From Martelella alba (GTDB lineage: Bacteria > Pseudomonadota > Gammaproteobacteria > Enterobacterales > Enterobacteriaceae), in NCBI RefSeq assembly GCF_005217455.1, contig NZ_SZPQ01000015.1, positions 99,219-163,218 on the forward strand: a stretch of 64,000 nt of DNA. Reading direction: 5' to 3'. The translations under genes and the position numbers were made by a program. The first letter of the stretch is position 1; each line of letters begins with the position of its first letter. This document shows, piece after piece, positions 19,160-28,132 of this stretch. The notes beneath the pieces are model-generated. The model worked only from the letters and a program-made list of their open reading frames with translations. It was not told the DNA's origin and made no database searches.

Positions 19160-20119
19160 ATGAAAAAAATCTTAATGAGTATTCTGCTGGTTGTGGCATC
19201 GGTTGCGGTAACGGCGCATGCCGCGGATAAAATTAAGGTGGGTTTCGCCAACCGGACATTGAATGGCGCCTTTTTTAATGGTCTGACGGAATATATGAAA
19301 ATACACGCTAAAGAGCGTGGTTATGATTTGATTACCACCGACGCCCGCGGCGATCTGAATAAACAGATTTCCGATGTGGAAGATATGCTGTCGCAGGGGA
19401 TCAATTATCTCATTCTCAACCCACAGGACCCCGAAGCCGGCCTGCGCATCACCCAGATAGCCAAACGGGCCGGCGTTCCCACGGTCATTCTGGACAGCGA
19501 CATTTCACTGGATGCGCCGGTTATCACCCGGGTTCAGGCCAACAATGTCAAGGATAATATCGCCATTGGCGAGTATGCCGTTGATCAGTTCGGCGACAAG
19601 CCGATGAATTGCGTGATCATCAGTGGTAATCAGGGCAATTTGGTGGGGGAAGCTCGCCGTACCAATTTCATGCGCGGCGTAATGGAAGCCCAGCTTAGGA
19701 AATATAACCACACCAATCTGAAAATCGTTAGCCAGGGCTGGGGAAACTGGGATCAGCAGGGCGCGCAAAAGGCCATGGAGGATATCATTGTCGCGCAGGG
19801 CGATAAGATCAATTGCGTTTATAGCGAAATGGACGACATGGCCCTCGGCGCCATTTTATCCTTGAAAGCCGCCAACAAGCTTCAGAATGTCAAGGTTTAT
19901 GCCCACGACGGCTATAAAAAAGGCCTGGAGGCCATCCAACGGGGCGAATTGCAGGCCACGGCCGCCAATAACCCCAATACCCTGACCGATACCGCCCTGG
20001 GTATCATTGCCAAATATGCCGCCGGGACACGGGATTTTCCCGATTATGTTTATACCCCGACTGTACTCATCACCAAAGATAACGTGAATCAAGTCTACGA
20101 TCCCAAGTCGCTTTTCTAA
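19160..20119 (+). CDS. Sugar/polyol ABC transporter periplasmic binding protein (ribose type)
   Basis: A 319-residue Peripla_BP_4-type protein. The signal peptide covers about residues 1-22 (ILMSILLVVASVAVTAHAA). The mature part has the ribose-binding-protein layout: GAFFNGLTEYM, NPQDPEAGLRITQIAKRAGVP, the hinge region and SEMDDMALGAIL. It delivers the substrate to the permease at 21675. With dalDK upstream the substrate is probably D-arabitol or a similar pentitol, taking the role of the DalT permease known from Klebsiella. A G/C-rich hairpin directly follows the stop. The start is preceded by AAAGGAAAG. Confidence 0.9.
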   Translation: MKKILMSILLVVASVAVTAHAADKIKVGFANRTLNGAFFNGLTEYMKIHAKERGYDLITTDARGDLNKQISDVEDMLSQGINYLILNPQDPEAGLRITQIAKRAGVPTVILDSDISLDAPVITRVQANNVKDNIAIGEYAVDQFGDKPMNCVIISGNQGNLVGEARRTNFMRGVMEAQLRKYNHTNLKIVSQGWGNWDQQGAQKAMEDIIVAQGDKINCVYSEMDDMALGAILSLKAANKLQNVKVYAHDGYKKGLEAIQRGELQATAANNPNTLTDTALGIIAKYAAGTRDFPDYVYTPTVLITKDNVNQVYDPKSLF

Positions 20120-20125
20120 GGCTGT

Positions 20126-20143
20126 CCCCCCTCGCGAGGGGGG
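20126..20143 (+). other. Perfect hairpin just after the binding-protein stop codon
   Basis: CCCCCCTCGCGAGGGGGG is a full palindrome six bases after the stop codon. There is no T-run, so it probably protects the upstream mRNA from 3' decay. Such intercistronic hairpins commonly raise the binding protein above its permease partners; that role is inferred. Confidence 0.65.
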
Positions 20144-20162
20144 CTTACAATGAGGAGTTTTC

Positions 20163-21665
20163 ATGGACCAGTACGCGGTCGTTATCGAAAAGGTCAAGAA
20201 AAGTTTTGGCGGCGTCCATGCGTTAAAAAATATTGATTTGAAGGTGCGGCACGGCACGATTCACGCCATTGTCGGCGAAAATGGCGCGGGCAAATCCACT
20301 TTGATGAAAATCTTGTCCGGCATTTATGTCAAAGACAGCGGCACTATCGCTATTAACGGTAAAGAAGTGCATTTCACCTCGCCCAAACAAAGCCGGGAAA
20401 ACAATATCGGTATCATTTATCAAGAACTGGCCCTCGCGCCGGATCTCACGGTGGCGGAAAATATTTTTCTCGGCGATCTCGGTTTCGGCGGACAATTTCT
20501 CAACTGGAAAAAAATGAACCAACGCGCCGCCAGGGTCCTGGCCAATCTGGGTTTCAACATTCCCCCCACCGCGCGGCTCGGCAACCTGAGCGTGGCATAC
20601 CAGCAAATGGTGGAAATCGCCAAATCCCTGGCGCGCGATGTCAAAATTTTGATTTTGGATGAACCTTCGGCGGTTTTGTCAAGCCGTGAGATAGATATCC
20701 TTTTCAGTCAGTTAAAACTGCTGAAGGGGCAGGGCGTTACCATCTTGTATATTTCCCATCGCTTGGAGGAAATTTTCGCCATCGCCGATGCGATCACTGT
20801 TATCAAAGACGGCGAAACCGTCACGGATCTGGATCCGAAAACCTGTAGCGAAGACGACATTATTTCCAGCATGGTGGGGCGAAAATTTGAAAATCTCTAT
20901 CCGGCAAAAAATGTACCGGAGGATGAGGTGATCCTGGATATACGCGGGGTATCCACCCGGACCTTGCTTAACGATATCAGTCTGACCGTCAAAAAAGGGG
21001 AGATCGTCGGACTCGCCGGCCTGGTGGGATCCGGACGAACCGAAATCGCCCGCTGCCTGTTCGGGCTCGATAGAACGACGGCGGGGAAAATAGTGAAAAA
21101 TGGGCGGGAAATCGTCATTAAACATCCCGCCGACGCCATGCGACAAGGTATCGGCCTGGTACCGGAAAGCCGAAAAGAACAGGGCGCCATATTGTCCCGT
21201 CCCATTCGTGAGAATATGACGTTATCCAGTCTAAAACGGGTATGCCGGAAATTGGGCATCATCAATTACCGCGGTGAAAAAGCCTTCAGCGAGCAATCCA
21301 GAAAACGCCTGTCCATCAAACTGGGCACTATCGAGGACCCCATTTCCAGCCTTAGCGGCGGCAATCAGCAAAAGGTGGTTATCGCCAAATGGCTTAATAC
21401 CGATTGCGATCTGCTTATTCTCGACGAACCCACCCGCGGGGTCGATGTCGGCGCCAAGGTGGAAATTTACAACGTGATTCATGAATTAGCGCAAAAAGGT
21501 TACGCCATTATTGTCATTTCCTCGGAAATGATTGAGGTAATTTCTCTGGCGCATCGGGTCTATGTGATGAGCGAAGGATCGGTGACCGCCGAATTGCGGG
21601 ACAGTCAGATTACCGAAGAGAACATCATGCGTTTCGCCATCCCCAAACGTGCTCTAGCGAACTGA
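20163..21665 (+). CDS. Sugar/polyol ABC transporter ATPase (RbsA/XylG type)
   Basis: A 500-residue double ABC ATPase. Domain 1 (about 1-245) has Walker A GENGAGKST and Walker B ILILDEPSAVLS. Domain 2 (about 250-500) has the degenerate Walker A GLVGSGRTE and an intact signature [15 protein letters not shown] with [14 protein letters not shown], the usual RbsA asymmetry. GAGGAG precedes the ATG. It energises the importer with the 21675 permease. Confidence 0.93.
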   Translation: MDQYAVVIEKVKKSFGGVHALKNIDLKVRHGTIHAIVGENGAGKSTLMKILSGIYVKDSGTIAINGKEVHFTSPKQSRENNIGIIYQELALAPDLTVAENIFLGDLGFGGQFLNWKKMNQRAARVLANLGFNIPPTARLGNLSVAYQQMVEIAKSLARDVKILILDEPSAVLSSREIDILFSQLKLLKGQGVTILYISHRLEEIFAIADAITVIKDGETVTDLDPKTCSEDDIISSMVGRKFENLYPAKNVPEDEVILDIRGVSTRTLLNDISLTVKKGEIVGLAGLVGSGRTEIARCLFGLDRTTAGKIVKNGREIVIKHPADAMRQGIGLVPESRKEQGAILSRPIRENMTLSSLKRVCRKLGIINYRGEKAFSEQSRKRLSIKLGTIEDPISSLSGGNQQKVVIAKWLNTDCDLLILDEPTRGVDVGAKVEIYNVIHELAQKGYAIIVISSEMIEVISLAHRVYVMSEGSVTAELRDSQITEENIMRFAIPKRALAN

Positions 21666-21674
21666 GGAAAGATT

Positions 21675-22655
21675 ATGGATACGGTAACTCAACCTTCTAC
21701 GTCGGCCGGTCTTGTCCTACGGGCCAGAGCGGCAAAGTTCTTCACCAATAATTCAACGCTATTGGTGTTTTTTGTTATGCTGATCGTCGCCAATTTTCTT
21801 TCCGACCGGTTTTACAGTCCGGAGAATATCACCAACGTGCTACGGCAAAGCGTTCCGTTGGGGCTGGCGGCCATTGGCATGCTGTTTGTCATCCTGACCG
21901 GCGGCATTGATTTGTCGGTGGGATCGATTATGGCGCTGGTCTCGGTGGCGGTGGCGCTGCTGATTCCGGAAATAGGCGTTTTCCCGGCTATCGTGGCCGG
22001 CGTCGGGGTCGCCACGCTGGTGGGCGCGGCCGCGGGTTGTCTGGTGACATTCTTTAATATCGCGCCGTTTATCTCGACACTGGCCATGATGACCATTGCC
22101 CGGGGGCTGGCGTTAATTGTTGCCAAGGGACAACCGATATTTATCGATAACACTGCTTTTGTGAATTTCGGCACGGGGTATTTTCTGGGGCTGCCATTGC
22201 CGGTTTATGTGTTAATCATCGCGGTTTTAATCGCGCATTTTATTTATCAATACACGGTATTCGGCCGGCTGGTAATTTCCATTGGTTCCAATGAAACGGC
22301 TACCCGTTTTGCCGGCATCCGGGTGGACTGGTACAAATTCGCCGTTTATGCCCTGAGCGGTCTGGCCTGCGGCCTGGCGGGCGTTATGGCGTCGACCCGC
22401 ACCGGGGTCGGATCGCCGGTCTTGTCCATCGGTTTTGAACTGGACGTTATCGCCGCGGTGGTGGTTGGCGGCGCCAGCCTGGCGGGCGGGAAGGGCACGG
22501 TGGTCAATACCCTGATCGGGGTGCTTATCCTGAGCATCATTTCCAACCTGATGAATCTGATGAATATCTCCGGTTACAACCAGCAAGTGGTCAAAGGGGC
22601 GATCATCATCATCGCCGTCATGCTGGAGAGCATGAAATCCCGTGGTAAGGCGTAA
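21675..22655 (+). CDS. Sugar/polyol ABC transporter permease (RbsC type)
   Basis: A 326-residue BPD_transp_2 permease with about eight to ten hydrophobic segments. GIDLSVGSIMAL and GRLVISIGSNETATRFAGI are the RbsC hallmarks, the latter being the ATPase-contact loop, and VVGGASLAGGKGTVVNT is the conserved C-terminal block. It starts 9 bases after the ATPase stop and ends the operon, tail to tail with the FGGY kinase 12 bases away. Confidence 0.93.
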   Translation: MDTVTQPSTSAGLVLRARAAKFFTNNSTLLVFFVMLIVANFLSDRFYSPENITNVLRQSVPLGLAAIGMLFVILTGGIDLSVGSIMALVSVAVALLIPEIGVFPAIVAGVGVATLVGAAAGCLVTFFNIAPFISTLAMMTIARGLALIVAKGQPIFIDNTAFVNFGTGYFLGLPLPVYVLIIAVLIAHFIYQYTVFGRLVISIGSNETATRFAGIRVDWYKFAVYALSGLACGLAGVMASTRTGVGSPVLSIGFELDVIAAVVVGGASLAGGKGTVVNTLIGVLILSIISNLMNLMNISGYNQQVVKGAIIIIAVMLESMKSRGKA

Positions 22656-22667
22656 CGGGCGCGTGAT

Positions 22668-24164
22668 TCAGGTCAGAGGCTTACATTGCCGGTATAACTG
22701 GAGAAAACGCCCATATAACTCGCTATAACGCACGTGCCGGCCGGCGTCGGGCTGGATCAGCTCGCTGAAACAAACGAATCCGCTGGCGCCGTTCCAGTCG
22801 TTATTCACGCCAATACCCATGCCTGCGGCCCACGCGGCCCCCAGGCATGAACCCGGATGTCCTTCCAGACGTTGCAGCGGCGCGCCCAGCACATCCGCGA
22901 CGATCTGCATCCATAAACGGCTGGCGGAGCCGCCGTCGGAGACCAGGTAGCGTCGGGTCGGATAGCCGATATCCTGCATCACCTCGATATGATGACGGAT
23001 GGCGAAGGCATAAGCCTCCAACAAAGCGCGCCAGAGATGGCTTGCGTCGTGGGCCAGCGTCAGGCCGAAAAACACCCCCCGCGCCGCCGGATCGTGCAAT
23101 GGCGTTTTCTCGCCGAGGAAATAGGGCAGGCAAAGTACGCCGTCCGCGCCGGGAGGGCGGCGCTGGGCCAGGGCGTCCAGGTATTGATGCAGGGAAAGAC
23201 CGGCCTGTTCCGCCGCCGGACGATGTTGGCCGGCGAAATGCTCGGCGAACCAGTTCAGCCCGGATCCGCCGGTGGACATGCAGCCATTGGGCATATACAG
23301 ACCGGGAATCAGGTGGTAGTCCAGATAAAGCCGCGCGTCGGGACGCACCTGCTCCGCCGCGGTCAGTACATCCACCGAGCCGCCGAATTTCAACAGCGCG
23401 TCGCCGGGGCGGGTGACGCCGGCGCCGAGCGCCGAGGCAATCATGTCCGCCGCGCCGCCGATAACCGGCGTCCCCGCGGCCAAACCCGTGTGGCGCGCCG
23501 CCTCGGGCGAGACGCCGCCCAGAATGTCGTGGGAACGTATCAGCCGGGGCACCGCCTGGCGGGGCAGATGCGCCAGGGCGATATGCCGGCCGTCCAATTG
23601 ATGATCGCCGATATTCACAAAACCGGCCTCCAGCGCCCAATTCTGTTCTATCGCCTTCTCGCCGGTCAGCTTCCAGTTAATATAGTCATAGGAGCCGAAT
23701 ACCGTGGCGATGCGCCGGTAAACATCCGGTTCATGCCGTTCCAGCCAGCGGATTTTGGCGCCGACCAACTGCTGGTTGATGCCATTGCCGCTGCGGGCGA
23801 TATAATCCCGCTCATTCTGCTCGGCGCGGATCTCGGCCACCTGCTCGCCGCAGCGTCCGTCGCTTTGCTGAATACTGGGGCGCAACAATCGCCCCGCCTC
23901 ATCCAGCAATACCACCGCCGGCAGCATGCCCGTCACGCCCACCGCGGCGATATCCCCCGGACGCGCGCCGCTGACCGCCAGCAGTTCGCGGCAGATTTCG
24001 CCGACATTGCGCCACCATTGTTCGGGGTCTTCCTCCGTCCATCCCGGTTGGGGGGAAGAGAGCCGCACCGGACGGGAGATCAGGCCCAACACCTGATTTG
24101 GCGGCCGGATCAGGATGCCGATGGTGGAAGTGGTGCCGATATCGATACCCAGCAAACAGTTCAT
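22668..24164 (-). CDS. FGGY-family carbohydrate kinase, unknown substrate
   Basis: A 498-residue FGGY kinase. GIDIGTTST (6-14) is the ATP-binding start; IGGAADMIASALGAG carries the catalytic Asp240; KFGGSVDVL is the phosphate loop, where G-G replaces the usual G-T. The C-terminal signature is VSDGGSASRLW. The ATG at 24164 follows GAGGGGACCT, so the longer frame to 24254 is rejected. It lies 26 bases downstream of the btpA-family gene. The position suggests phosphorylation of a ketose or polyol made by the locus; a specific substrate cannot be read from sequence. Confidence 0.88.
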   Translation of the reverse strand: MNCLLGIDIGTTSTIGILIRPPNQVLGLISRPVRLSSPQPGWTEEDPEQWWRNVGEICRELLAVSGARPGDIAAVGVTGMLPAVVLLDEAGRLLRPSIQQSDGRCGEQVAEIRAEQNERDYIARSGNGINQQLVGAKIRWLERHEPDVYRRIATVFGSYDYINWKLTGEKAIEQNWALEAGFVNIGDHQLDGRHIALAHLPRQAVPRLIRSHDILGGVSPEAARHTGLAAGTPVIGGAADMIASALGAGVTRPGDALLKFGGSVDVLTAAEQVRPDARLYLDYHLIPGLYMPNGCMSTGGSGLNWFAEHFAGQHRPAAEQAGLSLHQYLDALAQRRPPGADGVLCLPYFLGEKTPLHDPAARGVFFGLTLAHDASHLWRALLEAYAFAIRHHIEVMQDIGYPTRRYLVSDGGSASRLWMQIVADVLGAPLQRLEGHPGSCLGAAWAAGMGIGVNNDWNGASGFVCFSELIQPDAGRHVRYSELYGRFLQLYRQCKPLT

Positions 24165-24190
24165 AGGTCCCCTCGTCGTGGCGGCGGATT

Positions 24191-24991
24191 TCAGCGCAGG
24201 CCTTCCACCACATCCATAAAGCGTTTGACCCGATCGCCATCCACCGCATTCCACGTATCGCCATCCACCTTGAAATGGGTGCCGATGATAACGCCGCTGG
24301 CCAGACCCAGCACATCGCGAACGTTATCGATATTCGTGCCGGTATTGGCGAACACCGGCACATCGGTCACCGTTTCACACACCTTGCGCAAATGGGACTG
24401 ATCGGCCGCTTCGCCGGTAATCGGGCCGGAGACTAAAATGGCGTCCGCCATGGACGAAAATACCGCGCTGCGCGCCCGCAGCTCAATGGGCCGGCTATCC
24501 AGAGGATGGGCGAATTCGGCATTGATATTGAACAGCAATTTCATGTCGTCGCGCCCCAGATTGTGCCGTAACCGGGCGGCGGTGGCGCAATCAGGCTGCC
24601 AAATTCCCATATCCGAAGCGAAAACTCCGGTGAAAATTTCCCGGACGAAACTGGCGCCGGTGACGGCGCCGATGGAGACGCTGGCTTTCGGATCCCACAA
24701 AAAGTTCACGCCGAACGGCACATGCAGCGCCGGCTTCACCGCCTGGACCACCGCCGCCATGGCGGCAATGCCTTCCGGCGCGGCTTCGAATACGTAGGGG
24801 CGATCGTTTTCATTACCGAACATAATGGCGTCCACTCCCCCCGCCTGTAGCTTTTCCACATCCGCCAGAACATTGTCGATGAGTTTGTCGAGTCCCCCGT
24901 CAGCATCGTAGAGGGGGGTGCCCGGCAGGGCGCCGATATGGGCCATGGCGATGACGGCTTTTTTCTTGTTACCCAAAAAATCAAAAATCAT
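24191..24991 (-). CDS. BtpA/SgcQ-family protein
   Basis: A 266-residue protein of the BtpA family (TIM-barrel-like; E. coli SgcQ, cyanobacterial BtpA). Key blocks: VIAMAHIGALPGTPLYD near the N-terminus, GVDAIMFGNENDRPY, FGVNFLWDP, and the C-terminal VFANTGTN. The biochemical role of the family is poorly known; cyanobacterial BtpA affects photosystem I, whereas enterobacterial members sit in sugar loci. Its place between a DeoR regulator and a kinase supports a step on a sugar phosphate. The predicted product is cytosolic. Confidence 0.85.
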   Translation of the reverse strand: MIFDFLGNKKKAVIAMAHIGALPGTPLYDADGGLDKLIDNVLADVEKLQAGGVDAIMFGNENDRPYVFEAAPEGIAAMAAVVQAVKPALHVPFGVNFLWDPKASVSIGAVTGASFVREIFTGVFASDMGIWQPDCATAARLRHNLGRDDMKLLFNINAEFAHPLDSRPIELRARSAVFSSMADAILVSGPITGEAADQSHLRKVCETVTDVPVFANTGTNIDNVRDVLGLASGVIIGTHFKVDGDTWNAVDGDRVKRFMDVVEGLR

Positions 24992-25032
24992 AGGATGCTC
25001 CAGACGGTTAAAACGGGAACCCGTGGTTCCCT

Positions 25033-25890
25033 TTACGTATCGGCCGATGAGGATAAAGGCGGGGCGATGACCACCTTTATCTTTGCCGCTTCAAGCGCCA
25101 GGGCGATAGCCGGCGGCGGCGGACTTTCGGTTATCAGCATGTCCACCCCTTGCAGCGGGGCGATATTGACCAGCGACATGCGTTGAAATTTGGAGGCGTC
25201 GCACAGCACGACGGTCACGCCGGAACGGCGCAGATAGAGCCGTTTCAGGTCGACATCCTCGAAGGAATAATCATAAAACCCGCTTCCGGTCAGGCCGGAA
25301 ACCCCGATAAAAGCAATGTCGAACCACAATTGTTCAAACTGGGCCACGGCGGCCGGGCCGCCCATGGCCATCTCGTCGCCGCGCATGTGGCCGCCCGCCA
25401 AATAGATGTCGGGGGCGCCATTACTCATGCGATAGGCGATACGCACGCTATTGGTGAAAATTTTCATCCGATGGCGTTCCAGCAGCCGCTCCGCCACCAG
25501 ATAAGTGGTGGTGCCCACATCCAGCGCCACGGTTTGGTAACCGCGGGCCATATCCGCCGCCACGGCGGCAATGCGGGCCTTGGCGTCGCAATGTCTGGCC
25601 AGCCTGGCGTTGAAGCTGGGTTCGTCCCGGTCCATGGCAACCGGCGGGCCGTTGTCCGGCAACGCCGCGCCGCCATGGATACGCACCAGCTTGCCTTCCG
25701 CTTCCAGTTCCATCAGGTCACGGCGGATGGTCATATCCGAGACATCCAGTTCGGCCGCGATGTGGGTCACCGATATCGTTCCCTGACGGGACAGGGTTTC
25801 AATAATGTGCAGTTGCCGATCCTGGGCCAGCAGCCGGGGGCGTTCCGCCTTCCCCGGATCCGCCGGCATCGGGTCTCTATTGTCATTCAT
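25033..25890 (-). CDS. DeoR-family transcriptional regulator
   Basis: A 285-residue DeoR repressor with an N-terminal HTH (about 20-75; TISVTHIAAELDVSDMTIRRDL) and a DeoRC sensor (about 100-270; LDVGTTTYLVAE, FIGVSGLTGSG, DASKF). The ATG at 25890 is preceded by GGATATTCT. The open frame continues upstream through the divergent SDR gene to 26850, but that is only an antisense reading of it. It faces the SDR-ABC operon across 156 bases with inverted repeats, so it likely represses both arms until a sugar phosphate appears. Confidence 0.9.
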   Translation of the reverse strand: MNDNRDPMPADPGKAERPRLLAQDRQLHIIETLSRQGTISVTHIAAELDVSDMTIRRDLMELEAEGKLVRIHGGAALPDNGPPVAMDRDEPSFNARLARHCDAKARIAAVAADMARGYQTVALDVGTTTYLVAERLLERHRMKIFTNSVRIAYRMSNGAPDIYLAGGHMRGDEMAMGGPAAVAQFEQLWFDIAFIGVSGLTGSGFYDYSFEDVDLKRLYLRRSGVTVVLCDASKFQRMSLVNIAPLQGVDMLITESPPPPAIALALEAAKIKVVIAPPLSSSADT

Positions 25891-25974
25891 AAGAATATCC
25901 ACTGAGTGCTGATGTTCGAACGATGATAACATCAAACATCTTTTCGAACATGATACGAGAAAAAATACATTTAT

Positions 25975-26001
25975 CAAACAAAATTTGTTTTTATTTGTTT
26001 G
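25975..26001. promoter_or_regulatory. Candidate DeoR operator region
   Basis: Outer arms CAAACAAA and TTTGTTTG flank an 11-base centre and form an inverted repeat 46 bases before the SDR start. Two TTCGAAC copies also lie at about 25914 and 25943, closer to the deoR-type gene. These are the only repeated sites in the divergent promoter region. Confidence 0.5.
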
Positions 26002-26046
26002 AATTTTTGTTATAGATAATGGTACACCCTCTCTAGGAGCCATAAC

Positions 26047-26847
26047 ATGACTGATGATAAAGCCCATGCGTGCCGCTATCCCGGCCTGGCGGGGCAAGCC
26101 GCCGTCGTCACCGGCGGCGCCGCCGGCATAGGGCGGGCCATCGCCCGGACGCTTTGCGCCCAGGGCGTCCGCGTCGCCATCGCCGACATCAATGAGGCCG
26201 CCGCCCAACAGACTGCGGCGGAACTGGGCGGCGAGGCGTTCGGTTTCACCATGGATGTGCGTTCCCGTGAGTCCGTCAGCGCGGGATTCGCCCAGGTCGA
26301 ACACGTCTTCGGCGGTTTCCAGATTCTGGCGGCCAACGCCGGCGTGTCCACCATGCAGCATGCGCTGGCCATTACCGATGAAGAGTGGGATTTCAATTTC
26401 GACGTTAACGCCCGGGGAATCTTCCTGACCAATCAATTGGCGGCCCGCCGGTTCGTCGCCCAGAAGCGGGGGGTGATTGTCAATACCGCCTCCCTGGCGG
26501 CCAAAGTGGGCGCGCCGCTGCTGGCCCATTATTCCGCCAGCAAATTCGCTGTGCTGGGATGGACCCAGGCTTTGGCGCGGGAACTGGCGCCCCAGGGGAT
26601 TCGGGTTAATGCCGTCTGTCCGGGGTTTGTCAAAACCGGCATGCAGTCGCGGGAAATCGAATGGGAGGCCGCCTTGCGTTCGGTAACGCCCGAGAGGGTC
26701 ATCCAGGACTATATCGCCCAGACCCCGCTGGGCCGGCTGGAAACGCCGGAGGATGTCGCCGACGTGGTGGCTTTTCTCTGTTCGGACGCGGCGCGTTTCA
26801 TGACCGGCCAGGGCGTCAATGTGACGGGCGGTGTTTACACGGGTTAG
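26047..26847 (+). CDS. Short-chain dehydrogenase/reductase (sugar or polyol oxidoreductase)
   Basis: A 266-residue classical SDR. The cofactor motif TGGAAGIG is at 22-29, NAG at 97-99, and the catalytic Ser149, Tyr162 and Lys166 lie in NTASLAAKVG and YSASK. The Asp at about 47 after the second strand favours NAD. The start has AGGAG eight bases upstream. It leads the operon with a MalK-type importer, so oxidation of an imported polyol or sugar is the likely role. Confidence 0.88.
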   Translation: MTDDKAHACRYPGLAGQAAVVTGGAAGIGRAIARTLCAQGVRVAIADINEAAAQQTAAELGGEAFGFTMDVRSRESVSAGFAQVEHVFGGFQILAANAGVSTMQHALAITDEEWDFNFDVNARGIFLTNQLAARRFVAQKRGVIVNTASLAAKVGAPLLAHYSASKFAVLGWTQALARELAPQGIRVNAVCPGFVKTGMQSREIEWEAALRSVTPERVIQDYIAQTPLGRLETPEDVADVVAFLCSDAARFMTGQGVNVTGGVYTG

Positions 26848-26994
26848 CAATCAAACAAAAATCAACATTTATAACACGGGTCAACAAGGTGATGACCCGC
26901 TGAATGTGTCCCAACGCCGGCGGTCGCCGTTACGTTGGCAATCGTTTGCGCTTACCGTCGGACCATACGTATGCCGGCGTCGGAGGTAAAGCCC

Positions 26995-28119
26995 ATGGCT
27001 TCTATCGAATTGCAGCAGGTTTCCAAAATCTACCACAACAGTCAGTACAGTGTGCGCGATGTCAATCTCAAGATAAAAGACGGCGAATTCGTCATCTTCT
27101 TGGGTCCGTCGGGTTGCGGCAAATCCACTACACTGCGCATGATAGCCGGGCTGGAAAGCATTACCTCGGGCGAACTGCGCATTAACGGGGAAAACGTCAA
27201 CCGGGTGGCGCCGCGTGATCGCAATATCGCGGTGGTTTTTCAGAGCTACGCGCTCTATCCCCATATGACCGTGGCGGAAAATATGGCCTTCGGTTTGAAA
27301 ATGCGCGGCACGCCCGCTGCCGCCATCCGGGAAAAAGTGGCGGAAACCGCCGCCATGCTGGGGCTGGATCAACTGCTGCATCGTAAGCCCGCCGCCCTGT
27401 CCGGCGGCCAGCGACAGCGGGTGGCGCTGGGACGGGCCATTGTCCGCGAGCCCCAGGCCTTTTTGCTGGATGAGCCGTTGTCGAATCTGGACGCGCAGTT
27501 GCGCGCCGAGATGCGCACCGAGCTGATAAAACTGCATCGCCGGCTGGGTAAAACCATGATTTACGTCACCCACGATCAGGTTGAGGCCATGACCATGGGC
27601 GATCGCATCTGTATCATGCGTGACGGCTGTCTGGAGCAGAGCGGCACGCCGCTCGATGTTTATGCCAACCCCGCCAACACCTTTGTCGCCCGCTTCCTGT
27701 CCTCGCCGCCCATTAATCTGATTCCCTGCCGGGTCCGGTCCGAAGCGGAAGGCGTGCTGCTGGAACTGGCCGGCGGACGCCGGTTGAAGACCGCCGATTT
27801 CGCCCGGGGACACTATCACCGCCATGACGGTCTGGAAGTGACGCTGGGCATTCGGCCGGAAGATTTTCACGCCCGGCCATTGGCGCCCCATTGGCAACCG
27901 CTGCCGTTTCGAGTCGATTCGGTGGAGGCGTTGGGCGCGGAGAATATCGTTGCCGGCAGTATCGATGATGTCCGGATGGTGGCCAGGTTGGACAGGCATA
28001 CTTTGCCGGCGCCGGGGGATTTGCTGACGTTATATATGGACCCCGACCCGCTGCACCTGTTTGATCGGCAGACCGGCAATGTCTATCCGCGTCCGGCCGC
28101 GCCGCCGCTGATTAATTGA
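26995..28119 (+). CDS. ABC transporter ATP-binding protein, UgpC/MsmK/MalK type
   Basis: A 374-residue CUT1 ATPase. Walker A GPSGCGKST is at 37-45, LSGGQ at 135-139 and Walker B FLLDEP at about 156-161, with a C-terminal TOBE/MalK-like regulatory region (about 235-374; LGIRPEDF). The ATG at 26995 has a strong GGAGGT; the in-frame GTG/ATG sites upstream lack one. It partners with the permeases at 28133 and 30270 and the binding protein at 28989. Confidence 0.92.
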   Translation: MASIELQQVSKIYHNSQYSVRDVNLKIKDGEFVIFLGPSGCGKSTTLRMIAGLESITSGELRINGENVNRVAPRDRNIAVVFQSYALYPHMTVAENMAFGLKMRGTPAAAIREKVAETAAMLGLDQLLHRKPAALSGGQRQRVALGRAIVREPQAFLLDEPLSNLDAQLRAEMRTELIKLHRRLGKTMIYVTHDQVEAMTMGDRICIMRDGCLEQSGTPLDVYANPANTFVARFLSSPPINLIPCRVRSEAEGVLLELAGGRRLKTADFARGHYHRHDGLEVTLGIRPEDFHARPLAPHWQPLPFRVDSVEALGAENIVAGSIDDVRMVARLDRHTLPAPGDLLTLYMDPDPLHLFDRQTGNVYPRPAAPPLIN

Positions 28120-28132
28120 GGAGGGGGCGGTT

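Noticed and set aside
25891..26850. N-terminal extension of the DeoR protein to 605 residues
   Set aside because: The extra part is an antisense reading of the SDR gene at 26047; the HTH begins just after the ATG at 25890, which has its own ribosome site.
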